From Alphaproteobacteria bacterium (GTDB lineage: Bacteria > Pseudomonadota > Alphaproteobacteria > Rhizobiales > Devosiaceae), in NCBI GenBank assembly GCA_013152625.1, contig JAADFY010000229.1, positions 1-15,847 on the forward strand: a DNA stretch of 15,847 nucleotides, given 5' to 3'. Position numbers and translations under genes: made by a program. The notes beneath the pieces were generated by a model. It made no database searches, was not told the DNA's origin, and saw only the letters and a list, made by a program, of their open reading frames with translations. Shown piece after piece: positions 8,358-15,260 of the stretch. How positions within the stretch are numbered: position 1 is the stretch's first letter; every line of letters starts with the position of its first letter.

Positions 8358-8395
8358 CCGGTTTGAATAGCTTGGTAAAAATTGGAAAAAACCGG
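8358..8395 (-). other. Inverted repeat in the tetR leader
   Basis: CCGGTTT at 8358-8364 and AAACCGG at 8389-8395 are perfect 7-base inverted arms with a 24-base spacer, just upstream of the tetR ribosome site. In the tetR mRNA they could fold into a leader hairpin, or as DNA they could be a second protein site. The arms do not match the RutR-type TTGAC arms. Function is unknown. Confidence 0.3.
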
Positions 8396-8414
8396 CAAAT
8401 TCCGCCCTTTGTTC

Positions 8415-8430
8415 TGGCACGATCGAGGCA
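8415..8430 (+). promoter_or_regulatory. Candidate sigma-54 (-24/-12) promoter
   Basis: TGGCACG at 8415-8421 matches the -24 element perfectly. After four bases comes AGGCA at 8426-8430, which keeps the essential GC and following A of the -12 element (consensus TTGCW), with the exact GG-N10-GC spacing. The only mismatches are the two T positions. Transcription would start near 8441, giving a leader of about 112 bases to the glycosylase gene at 8553. No activator binding site could be identified. It lies upstream of the RutR-type palindrome, which would then act downstream of the start. Confidence 0.4.
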
Positions 8431-8492
8431 TTTCACCAAGTCCTGCTCCGGTCAAAAAATGTCTAGCAGCCCACAATTCCCAAAAAAATAAG

Positions 8493-8508
8493 TTGACACT
8501 ATCGTCAA
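8493..8508. promoter_or_regulatory. RutR-type operator, TTGAC-N6-GTCAA
   Basis: The 16 bases TTGACACTATCGTCAA form perfect 5-base inverted arms with a central TA, the same arms and spacing as the published RutR consensus TTGACCANNTGGTCAA. It lies 45 bases before the glycosylase ATG and about 150 bases before the tetR start. Bases 8493-8498 (TTGACA) are also a perfect sigma-70 -35 element for the plus strand; the -10 candidate 17 bases on, TCGATT at 8516-8521, is weak. A repressor bound here would block that promoter. This links the regulator to the plus-strand gene row. Confidence 0.6.
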
Positions 8509-8552
8509 GTTTTGATCGATTTGCTCCCGTTAAGTGAGGAACGCGGGAAACC

Positions 8553-9389
8553 ATGCCGGTCAAACTTGTTGATGCGCTAAGGCAAATTCTGGACGGATGG
8601 CAACTGGATTTGCCTGACAACTGGTGCCGTGTACTCGACAAGGTCGAACTGGGTTTCGATCAGGCCGATGCCAGTTTGGAACTTGAATATTGGGAGCCGG
8701 TTTTCCCCTCCCGTGCCCGTGCGCACTTTCCCGGTGAACCGGAGGGCGCGCACATGTTGCGCGCCTTTGACCGGATTGATCCCAGCAATGTGCGGTGCGT
8801 CATTCTTGGCCAGGACCCTTACCCGTCGCCGGAATTTGCCACCGGGCGGGCGTTTGAGGCGGGTCAGGTGGCCCAATGGCGCGAACTGAACAAAATGTTT
8901 TCAAAAAGCGTTCGGGTGTTCATGCAGCAAATTTGCGAGGCGCGCACCGGAAACCGGGATTATGCGCGCTCCTTTAGTGACTGGCCGCAGCTTCTCACCG
9001 ATATCGAAACCCGTGTGTTTGAGCTTCACGGGCCCGGTTTGCTGGCTGACCACTGGGTGGCACAGGGGGTGCTGCTACTCAATTCATCGCTGACGATTTC
9101 GCGGTTCGACAAAAATATTGATGCCCATCAGGCCGACGGCCATTTACCCGTATGGCGACCCCTGATCCAAAAGGTCCTTGGCCATTGCCGGCAAAACGAA
9201 AATCCGGTCGCTTTCATCGCGTTTGGTGACACTGCAATTGAAAATTTTCGTCTGGCGGGTGTTACGGGCGAAGGCGTTTTCCGGCGCCCGCATCCTGCCG
9301 ACGCGGCGGGGGTGCTGGCGCAGGAAAACCCGTTTATTGCCAGCAACCGGTATTTATCCGGACTGGGTGCACAAAGGGTTGCGTGGTGA
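8553..9389 (+). CDS. Uracil-DNA glycosylase family 1-like protein
   Basis: The 278-residue protein has the layout of family 1 uracil-DNA glycosylases, which remove uracil from DNA by flipping the base into a specific pocket. The active-site segment VILGQDPYP has catalytic Asp at 88 and Tyr at 90. Phe 101 (GRAF) matches the base-stacking Phe. GVLLLNSSLT carries the pocket Asn at 177, and RRPHP carries the catalytic His at 247. So the key residues are present. It departs from typical Ung: GQDPYH is GQDPYP, the DNA-intercalating loop after HPSP (SPLSAHRGFFG in Ung) is replaced by ADAAGVLAQENPF, and there is extra sequence between about 105 and 150. The start is an ATG with GGGA four bases upstream, 45 bases after the RutR-type operator. 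First gene of the row; the oxidoreductase starts 4 bases after its stop. It may be a DNA-repair enzyme or a repurposed base-binding enzyme. Confidence 0.8.
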   Translation: MPVKLVDALRQILDGWQLDLPDNWCRVLDKVELGFDQADASLELEYWEPVFPSRARAHFPGEPEGAHMLRAFDRIDPSNVRCVILGQDPYPSPEFATGRAFEAGQVAQWRELNKMFSKSVRVFMQQICEARTGNRDYARSFSDWPQLLTDIETRVFELHGPGLLADHWVAQGVLLLNSSLTISRFDKNIDAHQADGHLPVWRPLIQKVLGHCRQNENPVAFIAFGDTAIENFRLAGVTGEGVFRRPHPADAAGVLAQENPFIASNRYLSGLGAQRVAW

Positions 9390-9393
9390 GGCC

Positions 9394-11034
9394 ATGAGTA
9401 CGCAACAAACCTTCGATTACATAATTGTGGGTGCCGGTTCGGCCGGGTGCGTCATTGCCAACCGGCTGAGCGCCGACAGAAATGCACGGGTGCTGCTGAT
9501 CGAGGCGGGAAGCAAGGACGCGAACCCGTTGTTTCGTCTGCCCATGCTGATGGGCAAGCTTTTTCAGTCAGGCATTTACAACTGGGGGTATCATACCGAG
9601 CCGGAGCCGTTTCTGAACGACCGTTCGCTTTATTGGCCGCGGGGCAAAGTGCTTGGGGGCACCTCTACGATCAACGGCATGATCTATGTGCGGGGCAACC
9701 GGAATGACTACGACCGATGGGCGCAGATGGGTCTGCCCGGCTGGTCCTATGACGAGGTGCTGCCGGCCTTTCGGCGTTCCGAGGGGCATATTCAGCGCCA
9801 GGACGAATTTCACAACGCCGACGGCGAATTAACGGTGTGCCGGGCGCGTGGCGTCAACCCGATGCACGATGTCTTTGTTGATGCGGGCGTGGTGGCGGGC
9901 CATCGGCGCAATGATGATTTTAACGGCGAAAACCAGGAAGGCGTCGGCAAGTTTGATTTCAATATTCGCGCCGGAAAACGCTGGTCAACCTCGTTTGCTT
10001 TTCTGCGGCCGGCCATGGCACGTGAAAACCTGACGGTTGAAACAGGGGCGCTGACGGAAAAAATTCTGGTGGAGAACGGTCGGGCGGTAGGGATCACCGT
10101 TACGGTCAACGGGCAAACGCGCAAAATTCATGCCGAGCGGGAGGTCATTATCTCTGCGGGGACGGTGAATTCGCCGCAGTTGTTGATGCTGTCGGGAATT
10201 GGACCGGCCGATGAACTGCGCCAGCACGATATTGAAACCGTTGTCGATCTGCCCGGTGTTGGCAAGAACATGCAGGACCATGTGGATTGCGTCATGGCCT
10301 GGGAATGCACCCGGCCGGTGAGCCTTTACAAAGATCTGCGCGCCGACAGGATTTTGGTGTCCCTGGCGCAGGGCATGATGTTCGGTGAGGGCGTTGCCAC
10401 CACTTTTCCCTATGAATCGGGCGCCTTTTTGAAGTCCAGCGCCGGGCAAATCGCCCCGGACATTCAGCTTCATTTCATGCCGGCACTGGAAAGCACGGCC
10501 AACCTTTACATTCCAAACCCGTTCAGAAAACGCGACCCGAATGTGGTCAATCACGGATTTTCATTAAGGGTCGGGCCGGTCAACCCGCAAAGCCGCGGCG
10601 AAATTACCCTTCGTTCGGCAAATCCAAACGACGCGCCGAAAATCCAGGCCAATTATCTGAAGTCCAAGTTTGATATTGACACCATGATTACCGGCATTGC
10701 CATGGCGCGCGACATCATCGCCCAGAAACCCATGGCGCCGTTTCGCGGCAAAGAACTGGCGCCCGGCGCTGACCTCGAAAACGACAGCGAGATCACCTCC
10801 TGGCTGCGGGCCAACGCCATGACCACATTTCACCCGGTGGGGACCTGCAAAATGGGCAAAGACACCATGGCGGTGGTCAATGAAAAACTCAAAGTACGGG
10901 GCGTTGAAGGTTTGCGGGTCGCCGACGCCTCCATCATGCCGATCATTTCGAGCGGGAATACCAACGCTCCGGCAATAATGATCGGAGAAAAAATGGCAGA
11001 AATAATTCAGGAAGAACGTTCCGATGATCGTTGA
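9394..11034 (+). CDS. GMC-family FAD-dependent oxidoreductase
   Basis: This 546-residue protein belongs to the glucose-methanol-choline oxidoreductases, which oxidise alcohols to aldehydes using FAD. The FAD-binding Rossmann motif GAGSAG is at 13-18, followed by an acidic strand end (LLIEAG). GMC signature 1 (PRGKVLGGTSTING) starts at 82 and signature 2 (SAGTVNSPQLLMLSGIGP) at 254. The catalytic His is at 480 in FHPVGTCKMG, with the partner Asn at 524 in SGNTNAPA. The overall look is that of the choline/alcohol dehydrogenase branch; I cannot name the substrate. There is no signal peptide. The ATG at 9394 lies 4 bases after the glycosylase stop with GTGAGG close upstream; the frame is open further upstream but there overlaps the glycosylase. 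It overlaps the NIPSNAP gene by 11 bases. It may oxidise whatever the downstream importer brings in. Confidence 0.92.
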   Translation: MSTQQTFDYIIVGAGSAGCVIANRLSADRNARVLLIEAGSKDANPLFRLPMLMGKLFQSGIYNWGYHTEPEPFLNDRSLYWPRGKVLGGTSTINGMIYVRGNRNDYDRWAQMGLPGWSYDEVLPAFRRSEGHIQRQDEFHNADGELTVCRARGVNPMHDVFVDAGVVAGHRRNDDFNGENQEGVGKFDFNIRAGKRWSTSFAFLRPAMARENLTVETGALTEKILVENGRAVGITVTVNGQTRKIHAEREVIISAGTVNSPQLLMLSGIGPADELRQHDIETVVDLPGVGKNMQDHVDCVMAWECTRPVSLYKDLRADRILVSLAQGMMFGEGVATTFPYESGAFLKSSAGQIAPDIQLHFMPALESTANLYIPNPFRKRDPNVVNHGFSLRVGPVNPQSRGEITLRSANPNDAPKIQANYLKSKFDIDTMITGIAMARDIIAQKPMAPFRGKELAPGADLENDSEITSWLRANAMTTFHPVGTCKMGKDTMAVVNEKLKVRGVEGLRVADASIMPIISSGNTNAPAIMIGEKMAEIIQEERSDDR

Positions 11035-11344
11035 ACACCGCACCTATACCTTCAAGCCAGGCACAGTGGATGGCTGGTTGAAAAAATATGAGGCCGAGGG
11101 ATTTCCGGTGCAAAAGCGGCACCTGAACACATTCATGGGCCTTTTTGTCAGTGAGATCGGCTGCCTGCATACCACGGTTTTGATGTGGGCCTATGACAGC
11201 CTGGCTGATCGGGAGCAAAGGCGCGCGTCGATGTATGCCGATCCTGAATGGCAGGAATTCATCGCCGGTATCTGGGCGCTGGAAGTGATCCAGAAACAAG
11301 AAGTCATGATCATGAATCCGGCGACATTTTCGCCCGAACCGTAA
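11024..11344 (+). CDS. NIPSNAP-family protein
   Basis: The 106-residue protein starts with MIVEHRTYTFKPG, the typical opening of NIPSNAP domains, which fold as dimeric alpha-beta barrels. The middle part (TTVLMWAYDSLADREQRRAS, then PEWQEFI) matches the family pattern of a strand followed by the D-x-x-x-R-x-x-R helix. The biochemical role of bacterial NIPSNAP proteins is largely unknown; they often sit next to catabolic enzymes. Its ATG lies inside the last codons of the oxidoreductase, an 11-base overlap that implies coupled translation and a related role. No signal peptide or membrane segment. Confidence 0.85.
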   Translation: MIVEHRTYTFKPGTVDGWLKKYEAEGFPVQKRHLNTFMGLFVSEIGCLHTTVLMWAYDSLADREQRRASMYADPEWQEFIAGIWALEVIQKQEVMIMNPATFSPEP

Positions 11345-11366
11345 AGGCGCGTTCGGGCATCAGCGG

Positions 11367-11387
11367 GCCTGGCATTTTTTGCCGGGC
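11367..11387 (+). terminator. Hairpin between NIPSNAP and binding-protein genes
   Basis: Bases 11367-11374 pair with 11380-11387 over eight positions (one G-T wobble) around a T5 loop, 22 bases after the NIPSNAP stop. No U-run follows, so it is not a clear terminator. It could be a partial attenuator or an RNA processing or stabilising site at the 5' side of the binding-protein message. Confidence 0.4.
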
Positions 11388-11443
11388 TTGAAAATCAGGG
11401 AGGCTGGCTGGAAGCTGGCGAACAAGGAAAAGGAACAAGGACA

Positions 11444-12514
11444 ATGAAAAATTCAACTGTAAAGTCGCAACCGAGGTCGTCAAATCTGATTGGCCGGCGG
11501 CGGGTATTAAAAGGGGCAGGTGGTCTTGCAGCCATTGGTTTGGCCAGCACCGTGTTTGGCACCTCCGCATTTGCACAAAGCGGCATGGTTGCCCTGGTGC
11601 ACACCCAGGCTGCCGGCGACAACGGGCCGGTGGATTCAATGATCGCCAGGCTCAAGCAGCTTGCCGGCGAACGCGGGTTTGAATACCGGGCGGTTTACGC
11701 CCAGGATCCGGCAACCTATGAAACCATTTTTCGCACCCTCGGAGAAGCCGGCGCGAGCGTTGTGATTTCGACTTTCCCCGGTGTTTCCGAGCCGTTCAAA
11801 GCCGTTGCGCCCCAGTTTGTAAATACCAAGTGGATCCAGCTGTTTGGCGATGCGTTTGACCCGGCAATAGATAACGTTGTCACCGTATCCTACGATTATT
11901 ATCTCGGGTGCTACCTGTCTGGCATATTTGCTGCCAACCTCTCGCAAACAGGCAAGCTGGGCTTTATCGGCGGCATTTCCATTCCGCCGATCAATGCCGA
12001 TTTCAATGCGTTCAAGGCCGGCGCTCAATCGGTGCGCAGCGATATCTCGGCGGTTGCCGCATTTGCCGGTTCATTCCAGGACCCGGCCAAGGGGCTGGAG
12101 ATTGCCAATCAGATGTACACCGATGGCATCGACTTTATCCAGACAGATGCAGCAGCGACCGATGGCGGTATCATCGCCGCGGCAAATGAAAAGGAAGGGC
12201 GGATGGTCTCCGCACTTGATCCCGCCCAATACGAACTCGGGCCCGCCTCGGTCATCTCCATTGTTGGACTGGATTTTGGTGCCTCGCTTTACAATGAGGT
12301 CACCAAAGCTCTGGGTGACGACTGGGCCGGCGGCACCCATACAGCGACCGGGCTGGGCACCGGTGTGATTGACTTCATGCGCTCTCCGGTGTTCCAGGAA
12401 CAAGGTCCTGAAAATCTCAATGCCAGGGCAACTGAGGTCTGGGCGCAGATCGAACAGGCAAAATCGGGTATTCTTGACGGGTCGGTGTCCGTACCCTTCA
12501 ACACGGAGATCTGA
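11444..12514 (+). CDS. BMP-family ABC transporter substrate-binding protein
   Basis: This 356-residue periplasmic protein belongs to the BMP/PnrA-like class, whose characterised members bind nucleosides for ABC import. It opens with a twin-arginine signal: GRRRVLKGAGG near residues 23-33, a hydrophobic stretch, and a likely cleavage after AFA near 46, suggesting export in folded form through Tat. The mature part follows the class pattern: a first strand MVALVHTQAAGDNGPVDSM, later KLGFIGGISIPPINADFNAF, a YTDGIDFIQTDAAATDGGII ligand-hinge region, then DFGASLYNEVTKAL. AAGGACA lies just before the ATG. Hairpins stand on both sides of the gene, as expected if this protein is made in excess over the membrane parts. 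The substrate is inferred as a nucleoside or related compound from family and from the RutR-like regulator; some members of this class carry other ligands. Confidence 0.9.
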   Translation: MKNSTVKSQPRSSNLIGRRRVLKGAGGLAAIGLASTVFGTSAFAQSGMVALVHTQAAGDNGPVDSMIARLKQLAGERGFEYRAVYAQDPATYETIFRTLGEAGASVVISTFPGVSEPFKAVAPQFVNTKWIQLFGDAFDPAIDNVVTVSYDYYLGCYLSGIFAANLSQTGKLGFIGGISIPPINADFNAFKAGAQSVRSDISAVAAFAGSFQDPAKGLEIANQMYTDGIDFIQTDAAATDGGIIAAANEKEGRMVSALDPAQYELGPASVISIVGLDFGASLYNEVTKALGDDWAGGTHTATGLGTGVIDFMRSPVFQEQGPENLNARATEVWAQIEQAKSGILDGSVSVPFNTEI

Positions 12515-12521
12515 TGGCGGC

Positions 12522-12550
12522 GCCCTGTCCTGAAGAACCCGGGACAGGGC
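12522..12550 (+). terminator. Strong hairpin after binding-protein gene
   Basis: GCCCTGTCC at 12522-12530 and GGACAGGGC at 12542-12550 form a perfect 9-bp stem with an 11-base loop, 8 bases after the binding-protein stop. Only a short T4 occurs about ten bases later. Such intergenic hairpins in ABC operons usually protect the binding-protein message or attenuate read-through into the ATPase and permease genes. A full intrinsic terminator is less likely without an adjacent U-run. Confidence 0.5.
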
Positions 12551-12584
12551 CCCGGCCATTTTCGTGAGTAAAGCTGGGTAGCCT

Positions 12585-13694
12585 GTGCTGAAACGAAGCG
12601 ACGCAAACGTTTTTGAATGCGCCAATATCACCGTAAAATACGGTGATGTCGTTGCTCTTGATGACGTGAGCGTCGCTTTCGAACGCGGCCGGATCCATGT
12701 GGTTGCCGGGCAAAACGGGGCCGGAAAAACAACTTTTGCCCGTGTTGCTGCCGGCCTGGTTTTACCGAAAACCGGTTCGATGCACATCGAGGGACGGCAC
12801 ATCGCCCGGGGTGATGTGAGCGAGGCGCGTCAGGCGGGCGTTGAACTGGTGCATCAAAGTTTTGCATTGCCACCCTCGTTCAGCGTGGCCGAAGCCATGC
12901 AATTTGGTGCACCCGGCGGCCTGATTTATTCGCGCCGCGGCCTGGAAAAATGCTGGCAACCGCATCTCGACGCGTTGGAAGTAAACGTTCAGGCGCACCA
13001 GCGCATACGCGATTTGCCGGTTGAAACGCAGCAGGGGGTGGAGATCGCGCGTGCCCTGGTGAGTGAGGCAAAACTGCTTATCCTTGATGAACCCACTGCG
13101 GTGCTGTCGCCAAAAAGCATCGGGAAACTGTTTGAGCGTGTGCGTCGCCTCAAGCACATGGGTGTCACGGTCATTCTGATATTGCACAAAATCCGTGAAG
13201 TGCTGGACATCGGGGAGACGGTGACGGTTTTGCGCGGCGGCCGGCTTGTGCAGCCTCCAGCGGAATGCTCGGCTCTGGATGCGCAAACCCTGTCGAAGCT
13301 GATTATCGGTTCGCGAAACAGTGCGGAAGAGAAAAATCATCGGGGCGAGGCTGGATCACAGGAAAAGATAACCGGACCGCGCGACACCGGGGCAGGGGTT
13401 TTGAAAAACGCCGGCCTGAAGCTGAGTTTGGAGGCGGTTTCTACGCGGCCGGACCGGGACGGGCCGCCGCTTGGCGATGTGGATTTGAAAATTCATGCGG
13501 GTGAAATTGTCGGCGTTGCGGGAATTGAGGGCAATGGCCAGCGCACGCTGGTGCGCGCCATTGCCGATCTGGCGGGCCTTTCGGCAGGGCGGGTCAGCAT
13601 CGATGGCCATGATATGTCACCGGCGCCGCCCATATTGAACGGCGGGGCAGGGGGCTGCGCATTATTCCGTTTGATCGCACGGTGGAGGGTTTGA
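12585..13694 (+). CDS. ABC transporter ATP-binding protein, N-terminal part (frameshifted)
   Basis: This frame encodes the first ATPase domain and start of the second domain of a double ATP-binding protein of the sugar/nucleoside type, which drives the importer. Walker A GQNGAGKTT is at 42-50, Walker B LLILDEP at 164-170 with Asp 168 and Glu 169, and the H-loop is in VILILHKIREV. The ABC signature is degenerate: LPVETQQ at 144-150 where the family has LSVGxQQ. A linker near 245-275 leads to the second domain, whose GIEGNGQR is the altered Walker A usual in this class. The frame is then lost near 13650 and the last 15 or so residues (to 13694) are out-of-frame sequence. The GTG start at 12585 has GGGT upstream; it follows the binding-protein gene by 70 bases. 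Confidence 0.85.
   Translation: MLKRSDANVFECANITVKYGDVVALDDVSVAFERGRIHVVAGQNGAGKTTFARVAAGLVLPKTGSMHIEGRHIARGDVSEARQAGVELVHQSFALPPSFSVAEAMQFGAPGGLIYSRRGLEKCWQPHLDALEVNVQAHQRIRDLPVETQQGVEIARALVSEAKLLILDEPTAVLSPKSIGKLFERVRRLKHMGVTVILILHKIREVLDIGETVTVLRGGRLVQPPAECSALDAQTLSKLIIGSRNSAEEKNHRGEAGSQEKITGPRDTGAGVLKNAGLKLSLEAVSTRPDRDGPPLGDVDLKIHAGEIVGVAGIEGNGQRTLVRAIADLAGLSAGRVSIDGHDMSPAPPILNGGAGGCALFRLIARWRV
13641..13660 (+). other. Frameshift site in the ABC ATPase gene
   Basis: The reading frame must move back by one base here (equivalent to a one-base deletion). Two G runs are present, 13644-13647 and 13650-13654. Adding one G restores a family-like sequence running through GGLRIIPFDRTVEGLSL and a complete protein of about 523 residues from 12585 to 14155. 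No slippery heptamer for programmed frameshifting is visible. A homopolymer sequencing error or a recent inactivating deletion are the likely explanations. Confidence 0.8.
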
Positions 13695-14155
13695 GCCTGA
13701 CTTCGCCATTGTGGGAAAACTGGATGGTCCGGCAGTTCCTGCAAAGTCCGATCTACGCCATGATCAACCCCCGCCATGGGCGCGCGCAGTGCAAAAAAAC
13801 GCTTGATCAATGGCAAGTGCATTACGCCGATGTGGACCAGATGGCAGGTTCCCTGTCCGGCGGGAACGCGCAAAAACTCATTCTGTCCCGGGAAATGGAT
13901 GCTGCCGCAACACTGATTGTCGCCGCACAACCCACACGCGGGCTCGATATCGGGGCGACCGAATTTGTCTGGGATGCGTTGCGGGCAGCCAGGGATCGCG
14001 GATGCGGTATTTTGTTCATTTCCTCCGATCTGGATGAAATATTTGAGCTGTCCGACCGTGTGGTTGTGTTTTTCTCCGGCAAGCTGGTTGGAGAGTTTAC
14101 CGCGCCATTCGATATTGGCGAAATTGGTGCTGCCATGACGGGTGCCGGTTTATGA
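13682..14155 (+). CDS. ABC transporter ATP-binding protein, C-terminal part (frameshifted)
   Basis: This frame continues the second ATPase domain after the frameshift. The coding similarity actually begins at about 13650 (LRIIPFDRTVEGLSL), upstream of the GTG at 13682, which is probably not a real start. The ABC signature LSGGNAQKLILSREM is intact, followed by the altered Walker B VAAQPTRGLDIGATEF, both normal for the second domain of sugar/nucleoside-type ATPases. The H-loop position reads FISSDLDEI. Its TGA overlaps the ATG of the first permease (ATGA). Read with the upstream frame it makes a full-length ATPase; alone it would lack a Walker A and could not work. Confidence 0.8.
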   Translation: MEGLSLTSPLWENWMVRQFLQSPIYAMINPRHGRAQCKKTLDQWQVHYADVDQMAGSLSGGNAQKLILSREMDAAATLIVAAQPTRGLDIGATEFVWDALRAARDRGCGILFISSDLDEIFELSDRVVVFFSGKLVGEFTAPFDIGEIGAAMTGAGL

Positions 14156-15255
14156 CCGCAAAACTTGCAACGATTGTGCGTGCGCTGATCTTTATCGTTC
14201 TGGCGCTGGGGTTGTGCGGCATCATTTTTTCCATCGCCGGCTATGCGGCACTGGATATGTTCCAGGCCATTTTTAACGGTGCGTTTTTGCGCAATGGCGC
14301 CCTTGAAAACGCGCTGCGATGGGGGGCGCCTTTGTTTGTAACGGCGGTCGGCGTTACCATTTCGTTCCGGGCCGGGTACTTTAATATTGGCGCCCAGGGT
14401 CAATTTTACATGGGCGCGATTTTTGCCGCTTTTGTGGCGGAATGGCTTAATGGCTGGCCAGCCTATATTGTCATACCGGCGTGTTTTGCCGCCGGAATGC
14501 TTGGTGGGGGCCTGTGGGCCCTTTGGCCGGGATTGCTGCGGCTGCGCTCGGGCGCCGATGAAGTCATCACCACCTTGATGGGCAATTTTCTTGCCGGCCT
14601 TGTGCTGGTTTATGTGACTTCGGGACCGCTTAAAGATCCGTCCGGATCTGGCCAGCAGGCCGCTTCCAGACCGCTCGATGCCGCCTATCGTATTGGAAAT
14701 TCGTTTGAACTTTCGCCGACGATTATTGCGATAGCAGTCTTTGTGGGCGCATCAATGTGGTTCCTGGTGAACCGCACCGCATTTGGTGTTGTGTCCGGGC
14801 TGGCGGGGCGCAATGCGACGATGGTCGCCTGGCAGGGCGCGAAACTGATGCGCATCGGCCTGGCCAGCTTTGTCATCAGCGGCGCACTGGCCGGGCTGGC
14901 CGGAACGATGGAGTTCATGGGGCCAAATGGACGCCTGACAGGGGGTTTTCTGCCCGGGCATGGGTTCACCGCAATTCTGATTGCGCTGGTGGCCAACCTT
15001 TCAATTGCGGGGACGGCCATCGCCGCCCTGTTTTTTGGCGGGCTGGCTTCGGCGGCGCTTTATCTGCCCATCATTACCGGCCTTCCCGCGTCGGCAATCG
15101 CGATCATCAACGCCGCGATTGCTCTTTTCATCACCGCAAAATCGAAAACGCTCGACGACATAATCAACCTGAAACGCTTCGGGGGCAGGTGGAATTCAAC
15201 AAAACAACCGCAGAGCAAGAGCTTGAAAAATCCGCACCCAACCGGAACCGGATAA
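14152..15255 (+). CDS. ABC transporter permease (BPD_transp_2 family), first subunit
   Basis: This 367-residue inner-membrane protein is one of two permeases of the nucleoside-class importer. It contains about eight to ten hydrophobic helices. Family marks are FRAGYFNIGAQGQFYMGAI (residues about 73-91) and GADEVITTLMGNFLAGLVL (about 132-150), both characteristic of the first permease in BMP-type systems. The C-terminal tail (from about 340) is polar, with Lys, Ser and Asn. The ATG overlaps the ATPase stop by ATGA, indicating translational coupling, and the second permease follows 5 bases after its TAA. Confidence 0.92.
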   Translation: MTAKLATIVRALIFIVLALGLCGIIFSIAGYAALDMFQAIFNGAFLRNGALENALRWGAPLFVTAVGVTISFRAGYFNIGAQGQFYMGAIFAAFVAEWLNGWPAYIVIPACFAAGMLGGGLWALWPGLLRLRSGADEVITTLMGNFLAGLVLVYVTSGPLKDPSGSGQQAASRPLDAAYRIGNSFELSPTIIAIAVFVGASMWFLVNRTAFGVVSGLAGRNATMVAWQGAKLMRIGLASFVISGALAGLAGTMEFMGPNGRLTGGFLPGHGFTAILIALVANLSIAGTAIAALFFGGLASAALYLPIITGLPASAIAIINAAIALFITAKSKTLDDIINLKRFGGRWNSTKQPQSKSLKNPHPTGTG

Positions 15256-15260
15256 GCCAA

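Noticed and set aside
8345..8641. 99-codon upstream extension of tetR
   Set aside because: It would cover the divergent control region and the start of the glycosylase gene; the ATG at 8344 has a good ribosome site and gives normal TetR length.
9178..9393. Upstream extension of the GMC oxidoreductase
   Set aside because: It overlaps the glycosylase coding sequence, and the FAD motif begins only a few residues after ATG 9394, as usual.
11371..11382. Sigma-54-like TGGCA...TTGC before the binding-protein gene
   Set aside because: Spacing is two bases short; the sequence is explained by the hairpin.
13641..13694. Programmed -1 frameshifting in the ATPase gene
   Set aside because: No X-XXY-YYZ slippery heptamer or clear downstream structure was seen; a homopolymer indel is simpler.
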